Shown: positions 5,956 to 11,729 of the stretch, in pieces | Layout of the letters: every line of letters starts with the position of its first letter | How positions within the stretch are numbered: position 1 is the first letter of the stretch | Source: Clostridiales bacterium | GTDB lineage: Bacteria; Bacillota_A; Clostridia; Christensenellales; Borkfalkiaceae | Length of the DNA: 11,729 bases | NCBI GenBank assembly: GCA_015055785.1 | Contig: SVHQ01000037.1 | Location: 1 to 11,729 of the forward strand | Direction of reading: 5' to 3' | Made by a program: the position numbers and the translations under genes | Notes under the pieces: generated by a model | What the model was told of the DNA's origin: nothing | The model's database searches: none | Seen by the model: the letters and a program-made list of their open reading frames with translations, nothing else

Positions 5956-8004
5956 GTGAAAGAAAAAGGACAAGGTAAGAAGGTTCACACGGAAGAGAAG
6001 AAACAAACAAATACAGCTAAAAAACGTTACACGAAAGAAAAAAAGAACCCGATGGGCACGTCTATGGGTACGTCTATGGGTACGTCGTTTGATCTTGCGG
6101 CTATGTATACACAAGAGGAAAAAAGTGTGCGTGGCGCGCGAAGAACAAAGCAAACACCTTCTAATAATAAGACAGTGAAAGCTACTTCGAAAATAAATCG
6201 AGATAGCTTGAAAACAAATACAAAGCAGTCTAATGCATCTGTTTTAAAAAAGACTTCGTCGAGAAAGACGAGCGTAGAAAAGCAAATTTTGCCGCCTAAA
6301 GAATCTTTGCGCGTGAGTGAAAAGAACGTAAAGACAACGCAAATGCGAAAGAAAAAAGCGGTAAAAATCATTTTCCTTGGCGGCGTAGGGGAAATTGGTA
6401 AAAACATGACGGCAATCGAATATGGCAATGATATTATTGTCGTAGATGCAGGCCTCACCTTCCCCAATAGCGAGGAAATGCCGGGGATTGATTCGGTTGT
6501 GCCCGACATCACGTATTTAGTTCAAAATAAAGATAGAATACGTGGCATAGTACTGACGCACGGCCATGAAGACCATATTGGCGGCATTCCCTATTTAATG
6601 AAGGAAATCAACGCGGATACGCCTATTTATGGCACAAAATTAACGTTGATGCTTACGGATAATAAGCTGCAAGAACATCGCATACAGAATACTATGCAAC
6701 GCGTAGTAGTCGCAGGCGAGAAGGTTCGCCTTGGTGTTTTCGAAGTAGAATTTATCAACGTAAACCACTCTATTTCAGGGGCTTGCGCTTTGGCGATTCG
6801 CACGCCAAATGGGTTGATATATCACAGTGGCGATTTTAAAATCGATTTAACGCCCGTGGCAGGCGAGCCAATAGATTTAAAGCGCATTGCAGAGCTTGGT
6901 AATGAAGGCGTGCTTTTGTATATGAGCGAGTCCACGAACATTGAACGTCCGGGCTATACTATGAGCGAAACTGTAGTTGGCACGACGCTTGATCACCTTT
7001 TTTCTGAAAACGTCAATCGACGTGTGATTATTGCAACGTTTGCATCTAACGTGCATCGCTTGCAACAAATCATTGACTTGGCTGTTAAATATCGCCGTAA
7101 AGTGGCGTTGTCGGGGAGAAGCATGTTCAAGGTAGTGGAAGCGGCTGTAAAAATCGGCGAATTGAAAATCCCCGAAGGAGTCTTGATTGATATAGAAAAG
7201 ACGAAAAATCTTTTTGATGGGGAGTTGTTGATTCTCTCCACTGGCTCGCAGGGTGAACCGATGAGTGCATTGACGCGTATGGCAATGGGTGATTTTAACA
7301 AAGTAACAATTGGCGAAAACGACACAATTGTTATTTCAGCAACGCCTATTCCCGGCAACGAAAAAATGATTTATCGCGTTATCAATAATTTATATAAAAA
7401 AGGTGCGCGTGTCATTTACGAAAGCTTGGAAAAAATCCACGTTTCAGGACACGCCTGTCAAGAAGAGCATAAGATTTTGCATTCACTGCTCAGGCCGAAA
7501 TTTTTCATTCCCGTGCATGGCGAATATCGTCATTTAAAACGTCATGCACAATTGGCGGAAAGCATGGGCATGTCGGAAAGAAACATTTTAATCACCGAAA
7601 TTGGCAACTGTGTTGAATTGATGGAAGATTCCTTGAAATTCGGCGAAAGTGTTCAAGCGGGTGCTCGCTTGATTGACGGCGAGGGCGTAGAGGAATACGG
7701 CACGAGTGAACTCGTAAAAGAACGTTTAAAAATGGCGGCAGACGGGGTGTTTACAGTGGCGTTGGCGACAACGGGCGATCACGTGATTAACGAACCTATT
7801 TTAGAGGCTCACGGCTGTGTATTAACGGGAAAGACGTCCATAGAAGAATTGCGCAGTGTAGTGCAACGTGCGGTAGACGCATATTCCTATGAGGACGGCA
7901 ACAAAGAAGAATTGGCGTTATCGGTGCGTAAAGCGTTGAAAAATCATTTTTATAAAACGACCAAACAAGCACCCTTAATTGTCGTTTCTATTTTGGATAT
8001 ATAA
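5956..8004 (+). CDS. rnj: Ribonuclease J with long basic N-terminal extension
   Basis: RNase J degrades and processes mRNA and rRNA in the cytoplasm by 5'-3' exonuclease and endonuclease activity. The metallo-beta-lactamase core starts near residue 126 (KIIFLGGVGEIGKNM). The zinc motif THGHEDHIGG gives H202, H204, D206 and H207; H271 and D293 (SGDF) complete the site. The beta-CASP part follows, with TGSQGEP (419-425) and SGHA (497-500), then HGEYRHL (521-527) and a C-terminal domain ending near 682. The family is usually about 555 residues. The excess is an N-terminal, Lys/Thr/Ser-rich and probably disordered extension of about 125 residues containing MGTS three times. The start is GTG 5956, 13 bases after AAGGAG (5937-5942), a longish spacing; no upstream in-frame ATG exists. 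It heads a likely unit with trmR (52 bases downstream) and trhP. Whether it corresponds to J1 or J2 cannot be decided here. Confidence 0.95.
   Translation: MKEKGQGKKVHTEEKKQTNTAKKRYTKEKKNPMGTSMGTSMGTSFDLAAMYTQEEKSVRGARRTKQTPSNNKTVKATSKINRDSLKTNTKQSNASVLKKTSSRKTSVEKQILPPKESLRVSEKNVKTTQMRKKKAVKIIFLGGVGEIGKNMTAIEYGNDIIVVDAGLTFPNSEEMPGIDSVVPDITYLVQNKDRIRGIVLTHGHEDHIGGIPYLMKEINADTPIYGTKLTLMLTDNKLQEHRIQNTMQRVVVAGEKVRLGVFEVEFINVNHSISGACALAIRTPNGLIYHSGDFKIDLTPVAGEPIDLKRIAELGNEGVLLYMSESTNIERPGYTMSETVVGTTLDHLFSENVNRRVIIATFASNVHRLQQIIDLAVKYRRKVALSGRSMFKVVEAAVKIGELKIPEGVLIDIEKTKNLFDGELLILSTGSQGEPMSALTRMAMGDFNKVTIGENDTIVISATPIPGNEKMIYRVINNLYKKGARVIYESLEKIHVSGHACQEEHKILHSLLRPKFFIPVHGEYRHLKRHAQLAESMGMSERNILITEIGNCVELMEDSLKFGESVQAGARLIDGEGVEEYGTSELVKERLKMAADGVFTVALATTGDHVINEPILEAHGCVLTGKTSIEELRSVVQRAVDAYSYEDGNKEELALSVRKALKNHFYKTTKQAPLIVVSILDI
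6052..6087 (+). repeat. Three tandem 12-bp units encoding MGTS
   Basis: The unit atgggtacgtct occurs three times in a row with two single-base differences, all in frame in the disordered N-terminal part of RNase J (residues 33-44). Copy number could vary without a frameshift. Each unit has an ATG, but no good ribosome binding site precedes them, so they are unlikely to be starts. Confidence 0.9.
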
Positions 8005-8056
8005 ATTAGGGCTATATTAGAAAGATTACGATAAAGACGAACGGAGAAAGGCACGC

Positions 8057-8701
8057 ATGAAATACACGGCATCGCTCGTAAAATTGAATATTGACGAACG
8101 GATAGCGCAGCGTCGAGCAGAGGCTTTGGCGCGCGGCATTCCCGTAGCGGACGATGAAACCTTGAATTTCTTGCTTGTAATGCTTTCTGCCGTGCAGCCC
8201 AAACGCATTTTAGAGATAGGCACGGCGGTAGGGCTTTCGGGTGCGGCGATGTTGACGGTATGCCCTCAGGCGCGGTTGACCACCATGGAATTGGAGGAAG
8301 AGCGTTATTTAGAGGCGAAAAAGAACTTTTTTGAATTAGGCGTAGAATCACGCGTGACGGCGTATTTAGGAGATGCAGGCGAGATTTTGTCGATGATGGA
8401 CGGGCAGTTCGATTTTGTCTTTTTGGACGGACCGAAAGCACAGTATGAGAAGTATCTTTTTGATTTAAAAAGGCTCATGCGAGAGGGGGCGATTTTATTT
8501 GCTGACGACGTATTGCTTTACGGCTGGGTGAGCGGAGAAGAACCTACGCCGCAAAAGCGGCATTCCATAGTAGATAAAATACGTTCTTATTTAGAGACGG
8601 TGACAGCGGATACAGATTTTGTCACGTCGGTATTGGACGTAGGGGACGGCGTTGCTTTGTCTGTGTATAACGGCGGAAAGCAGGCAACGAACAGTAAATA
8701 A
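8057..8701 (+). CDS. trmR: tRNA 5-hydroxyuridine methyltransferase (TrmR-like O-methyltransferase)
   Basis: This 214-residue class I SAM-dependent methyltransferase belongs to the O-methyltransferase family 3 group. The SAM motif is ILEIGTAVGLS (51-61), followed by the acidic loop TMELE (76-80). The metal and catalytic region is VFLDGPKAQYEKY (121-133) and FADDVLLYG (148-156). B. subtilis TrmR (YrrM) methylates ho5U34 to mo5U34 in tRNAs, widening wobble decoding. The catechol-O-methyltransferase-like Asp-Asn metal pair is Asp-Asp here (D150, D151), a small departure that may affect Mg2+ binding. The assignment to TrmR instead of a small-molecule methyltransferase rests mainly on the trhP gene 24 bases downstream, the same order as yrrM-yrrN-yrrO. 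The start is ATG, ten bases after GGAG (8043-8046). Confidence 0.85.
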   Translation: MKYTASLVKLNIDERIAQRRAEALARGIPVADDETLNFLLVMLSAVQPKRILEIGTAVGLSGAAMLTVCPQARLTTMELEEERYLEAKKNFFELGVESRVTAYLGDAGEILSMMDGQFDFVFLDGPKAQYEKYLFDLKRLMREGAILFADDVLLYGWVSGEEPTPQKRHSIVDKIRSYLETVTADTDFVTSVLDVGDGVALSVYNGGKQATNSK

Positions 8702-8725
8702 GCAGAAGAAACAAAGGAGAATCAA

Positions 8726-9928
8726 ATGAAAGCGGAACTCTTAGCGCCTGCCGGCAGTTATTCAAAATTTTTAACGGCGATGCATTTTGGCGCAGATGCG
8801 GTGTACGTAGGCGGTAAAAATTTTTCTTTGCGCACTTTTGCGGATAATTTTACGGCGGAGGAATTACGCTCCGCCGTTTTGCACGCACATAAATTGAATA
8901 AAAAGGTTTATGTAACGGCAAATATTTTAGCGCGAAACGCCGATTTTAAACAGCTTGAGGAGTATTTTCAATACTTGCAAGAAATTGGTGCGGATGCGGC
9001 GATTATCAGTGACCCAGGTGCGGTCTATTTGGCGAAAAAGGTAGCGCCAAAGCTTCCCATTCACCTTTCCACGCAGGCGAACACGACGAATAAATATTCT
9101 GTCAAATTTTGGCAAGAACAAGGAGTTTCTCGTGTGATTTTGGCTCGTGAGCTTTCCTTGGAAGAGATAGCGCAAATACATGAATTTGTGCCTGAAATGG
9201 AGTTGGAAGCATTTGTCCACGGCGCTATGTGCATATCGTATAGCGGCAGATGTTTGTTATCTGACTATTTAGACGGCAGATCTTCCAATCGCGGTGCATG
9301 TGTGCAATCTTGCAGATGGCGTTATGAAGTGCGCGCCTTGAATGCAACGAACGGGCAGTCGGAATGGCTGCCGATTGAGCAGGATGAAAAAGGCACGTAT
9401 ATTTTCAATAGCAAGGATTTGAACTTAATCGAGCATTTGGATAAAATGGAAAGCGCGGGCGTTAATTCCTTTAAGATAGAAGGACGAATGAAGAGCGGTT
9501 ATTATCTGGCAACGGTGATTAATGCCTATCGTCGCGCTATGGACGGGCAGGAGCTTTTACAATCGCAAACAGAATTGAATAACGTAGCGCATCGTGATTA
9601 TACCACGGCTTATGCGCTTGGAAAAAATAAAGAAACGGTGAATTATGCGGATAGCCAATCGAAAGGCGATTATACGTATATAGCGGACGTTATAGGGGGC
9701 GGCGAAAATTACGTTGTTGCAGAAATGCGTAATCGTTTTAAAAAAGGCGATGTGCTGGAAGTGCTTTCTCCCGATGAAAATTTTGGTAAGACTTTTACGG
9801 TGGAAGAATTACGCAATGCAAAAGGCGAAATTACGGATGACGCAAAGCTTGTGCAAGAACATTACACGATTGCTTGTCCGTATACGTTAAATAAAGGTGA
9901 TTATTTGCGTCGAAAAATAAAACAGTGA
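8726..9928 (+). CDS. trhP: Peptidase U32 family tRNA hydroxylation protein (TrhP-like)
   Basis: This 400-residue protein has the U32 architecture: a TIM-barrel-like N-terminal part opening with ELLAPAGSYSKFLTAMHFGADAVY, the signature EAFVHGAMCISYSGRCLLSDY (161-181) and a C-terminal domain with HRDYTTAYALG (289-299). Four cysteines in C-x6-C-x15-C-x3-C spacing (169, 176, 192, 196) suit the iron-sulfur cluster known in U32 proteins such as UbiU. Despite the peptidase name, TrhP (YegQ in E. coli, YrrN and YrrO in B. subtilis) forms 5-hydroxyuridine at tRNA position 34 using prephenate. Adjacent trmR would then methylate it. B. subtilis has two tandem copies; only one is present here, close in length to YrrO. 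The start is ATG, six bases after AAAGGAG (8713-8719). Other U32 roles (rRNA hydroxylation, ubiquinone synthesis) fit the context less well. Confidence 0.88.
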   Translation: MKAELLAPAGSYSKFLTAMHFGADAVYVGGKNFSLRTFADNFTAEELRSAVLHAHKLNKKVYVTANILARNADFKQLEEYFQYLQEIGADAAIISDPGAVYLAKKVAPKLPIHLSTQANTTNKYSVKFWQEQGVSRVILARELSLEEIAQIHEFVPEMELEAFVHGAMCISYSGRCLLSDYLDGRSSNRGACVQSCRWRYEVRALNATNGQSEWLPIEQDEKGTYIFNSKDLNLIEHLDKMESAGVNSFKIEGRMKSGYYLATVINAYRRAMDGQELLQSQTELNNVAHRDYTTAYALGKNKETVNYADSQSKGDYTYIADVIGGGENYVVAEMRNRFKKGDVLEVLSPDENFGKTFTVEELRNAKGEITDDAKLVQEHYTIACPYTLNKGDYLRRKIKQ

Positions 9929-10013
9929 ACAGCTCTTTTTAATAATGGTTAATTTCCATGAATTAAAAAATGGAAAGGGCATGTACGCGTTGAAATAAAA
10001 AATGAATGGTTAT

Positions 10014-10020
10014 AAAGGAG
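10014..10020 (+). promoter_or_regulatory. Ribosome binding site that sets the aminopeptidase start
   Basis: AAAGGAG lies nine bases before ATG 10030. An in-frame ATG at 10006 lies upstream of this sequence and has no binding site of its own, so the protein should start at 10030 (MRKTQLQRYAKLL), which also matches the usual start of M29 proteins. Confidence 0.85.
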
Positions 10021-10029
10021 AAAAATATT

Positions 10030-11256
10030 ATGAGAAAGACACAATTACAAAGATATGCAAAATTGCTGGCAAGAACAGGCTTAAACGTAAAGAAAGGTCA
10101 GACGGTGTTTATCGAAGCTGGATTGGATCAGCCTGAATTTGTAACGATGGTTGTGGAGGAATGTTATAAAGCAGGCGCAAGCGAGGTTTACGTAGATTGG
10201 AGCCATCAGCCCGTTCAAAAGTTAAGCTCGCAATACCGTTCTTTGGAATCCTTGTCTGAAATGAAGCCTTTTACGAAAGCAAAATGGGAATATAAAGCAG
10301 AAAAATATGCTTGCCGCCTTTGGATTGAATCGGAAGACCCCGATGGTATGAGCGGTATTGACCAAGAAAAAATGAGCAAAGCCCGTCAGGCAATCTATCC
10401 GCAGGTGAAACCCTATCGTGAAGCGCTTGAAAACCGTCATCAGTGGTGTATAGCCGCTGTTCCTGGGGTTGCATGGGCGAAAAAGGTATTTCCGCATTTG
10501 TCCGAACGTAAGGCAGTAGAAGAAATGTGGAAAGTTATTTTAAAAACGGCGCGCGCAGACGGCAGAAACCCGATTGCCGCATGGAAAGCGCACAATGCAG
10601 ATTTGGAATCCCGTTGCACGTATTTGAACGGACTTGGGCTTAAATACGTAGAAATCAAAAGCTCTAACGGGACGAATTTAAAAGTAGAGTTAAATGAAGA
10701 CGGTATTTTTGCAGCAGGCAATGAAAAGACGTTGCAGGGCCGTGTGTTCAACCCGAATATTCCCACCGAAGAAGTGTTCACTTCTCCCAAGGCAGGCTCT
10801 TGTGAGGGGATCGTTTATTCCACAAAACCGCTTTCTTTTATGGGTGAATTGATTGAAAACTTCTCCGTTCGTTTTGAAAACGGTAAAGTTGTAGAAGTGA
10901 AAGCGGAAAAGGGCGAAGAACTCTTAAAGAAGATGGTAACGATGGACGAGGGTGCAGGCAAGCTTGGTGAAGTGGCACTTATTCCTTACAATTCTCCCAT
11001 CAGTGAATCGGGCGTTTTGTTCTACAATACGTTATTTGACGAAAATGCAAGCTGTCACTTGGCACTTGGCAGAGGATTCAACGAATGTTTGAAAGGCTTT
11101 GAAAAATTGACGAACGAAGAATGCAAAGAACACGGCATCAATGATAGTATGATTCACGTAGATTTCATGATTGGTGCAAAGGACACGGACATTGTCGGTG
11201 TAAAAGCGAACGGCGAAAGAGTACAGCTTTTCAAAGACGGAAATTGGGCTTTTTAA
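10030..11256 (+). CDS. ampS: M29 family metallo-aminopeptidase
   Basis: This 408-residue protein matches the M29 (thermophilic aminopeptidase, AmpS/PepS/AmpT) family in full length. These cytosolic dimeric enzymes remove N-terminal residues from peptides and use two divalent metals in peptide turnover. The typical N-terminus (LQRYAKLLARTGLNVKKGQ) is followed by the catalytic C-terminal half. Candidate metal and active-site residues are E247 or E248 (IPTEEVFTSP), E314 (GKLGEVALIP), H343 (ENASCHLALG), H376 and D378 (MIHVDFMIG). No residue of the expected set is missing. It lies 101 bases after trhP with no convincing terminator or promoter between them, so it may be read through from the rnj-trmR-trhP unit. 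I also see no clear terminator after it. Confidence 0.95.
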   Translation: MRKTQLQRYAKLLARTGLNVKKGQTVFIEAGLDQPEFVTMVVEECYKAGASEVYVDWSHQPVQKLSSQYRSLESLSEMKPFTKAKWEYKAEKYACRLWIESEDPDGMSGIDQEKMSKARQAIYPQVKPYREALENRHQWCIAAVPGVAWAKKVFPHLSERKAVEEMWKVILKTARADGRNPIAAWKAHNADLESRCTYLNGLGLKYVEIKSSNGTNLKVELNEDGIFAAGNEKTLQGRVFNPNIPTEEVFTSPKAGSCEGIVYSTKPLSFMGELIENFSVRFENGKVVEVKAEKGEELLKKMVTMDEGAGKLGEVALIPYNSPISESGVLFYNTLFDENASCHLALGRGFNECLKGFEKLTNEECKEHGINDSMIHVDFMIGAKDTDIVGVKANGERVQLFKDGNWAF

Positions 11257-11272
11257 TTGTAAATCCGTTTGA

Positions 11273-11306
11273 AACGTAAAAAATTACGTTATAAATATAG
11301 CGTAAT
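11273..11306. promoter_or_regulatory. Overlapping palindromes upstream of the G3E GTPase
   Basis: aacgtaa (11273-11279) pairs with ttacgtt (11284-11290), and attacgttat (11283-11292) pairs with atagcgtaat (11297-11306, one G-U). The two hairpins share bases and cannot coexist. A weak promoter, TTGAAA (11269-11274) with TATAAA (11290-11295) at a short 15-bp spacing, overlaps them. This could be an operator or a small leader switch. On the minus strand the second hairpin is followed by a T-run and would resemble a terminator, but no minus-strand gene needs one here. Confidence 0.4.
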
Positions 11307-11325
11307 AAAAAATTGAGGTGAACGT

Positions 11326-11729
11326 ATGACGAAAATAGATATTTTCTCCGGCTTTTTGGGTGCAGGTAAAACAACGCTTATCAAAAAATTGATTCAAGAA
11401 GCTTATGCGGGGGAAAAAGTAGTTTTAATAGAAAACGAATTTGGTGAAATTGGCATTGACGGTGGTTTTTTACAAGAAGCAGGCATCAACATCACGGAGA
11501 TGAATTCCGGCTGTATTTGTTGTTCGCTTGTAGGCGATTTTTCCAAAGCCTTAAAGCAGGTTTCGGCGCAGTATCAACCAGATAGAATTATTATCGAACC
11601 CTCTGGCGTAGGGAAACTCAGCGACGTAATCAAAGCTGTAGAAAATGCAAACTTGGACAATGCGGAATTAAATGCGTTCTGTACGGTTGTGGACGCGTCG
11701 AAATGCAAAATGTATATGAAAAATTTCGG
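11326..11729 (+). CDS. CobW/COG0523 G3E-family GTPase (3' end beyond the window)
   Basis: The first 134 residues are visible; the family is typically 300-400. The P-loop GFLGAGKTT (residues 9-17) is followed by ENEFGEIGIDG (36-46), the metal-binding CxCC motif (C63, C65, C66 in SGCICCSL) and EPSG (91-94), the standard layout of COG0523 metal chaperone GTPases (YjiA, YeiR, ZigA, CobW, ZNG1). These cytosolic proteins use GTP to deliver or handle metals, most often Zn2+. The subfamily cannot be fixed without the C-terminal domain. The start is ATG, five bases after GAGGTG (11315-11320). It lies 69 bases after the aminopeptidase, a metal enzyme, but a client relationship is only speculation. Confidence 0.94.
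   Translation, partial: MTKIDIFSGFLGAGKTTLIKKLIQEAYAGEKVVLIENEFGEIGIDGGFLQEAGINITEMNSGCICCSLVGDFSKALKQVSAQYQPDRIIIEPSGVGKLSDVIKAVENANLDNAELNAFCTVVDASKCKMYMKNF

Noticed and set aside
7950..8441. 163-codon minus-strand frame across the rnj-trmR junction
   Set aside because: It overlaps two well supported + strand genes and shows no family features.
9953..9976. Hairpin tttccat/atggaaa after trhP considered as a terminator
   Set aside because: The stem is short and AT-rich, the loop has ten bases and no T-tail follows (gggcatg).
10006..10029. Upstream ATG extending the aminopeptidase by eight residues
   Set aside because: The ribosome binding site (10014-10020) lies downstream of it and is correctly spaced for ATG 10030.

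Overview
The window looks like chromosomal DNA of a Bacillota, most likely a clostridial lineage. The reasons are RNase J, a trmR-trhP pair in the Bacillus-like order, a yybP-ykoY leader, strong Shine-Dalgarno sequences and consensus sigma-A promoters. All seven genes lie on the + strand. I see no mobile element, CRISPR array, rRNA or tRNA. Most of the content is housekeeping. The less ordinary parts are the regulatory leaders and one unrecognised multi-repeat protein.

Layout. Bases 1-738 are the 3' part of yebC, and a strong intrinsic terminator for it lies at 910-947. A perfect-consensus promoter (969-997) then starts a leader of about 230 nt that I identify as a yybP-ykoY manganese riboswitch (about 1022-1114) with a terminator-type expression platform (1149-1183). 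It controls a 10-helix P2-type cation ATPase (1236-3911), which is therefore best read as a Mn2+ or Mn2+/Ca2+ exporter. A long hairpin terminator closes this unit at 3935-3976.

A second unit starts at a strong extended -10 promoter (4056-4084) whose -35 box lies in a 22-bp palindrome. It encodes a 544-residue protein of unknown function, built from an A/B repeat array, a Val-Glu-Glu low-complexity tract and a globular C-terminal domain. It ends at a terminator (5881-5920) whose 3' arm can also pair with an upstream segment.

The third unit carries an RNase J with a long Lys-rich N-terminal extension (5956-8004), then closely spaced trmR (8057-8701) and trhP (8726-9928). TrhP and TrmR act in succession on wobble uridine 34 of tRNA (U to ho5U to mo5U). 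Together with RNase J and YebC this gives the region an RNA and translation theme. An M29 aminopeptidase (10030-11256) follows. The window ends inside a CobW/COG0523 G3E GTPase, a metal-handling family, whose short leader contains overlapping palindromes.
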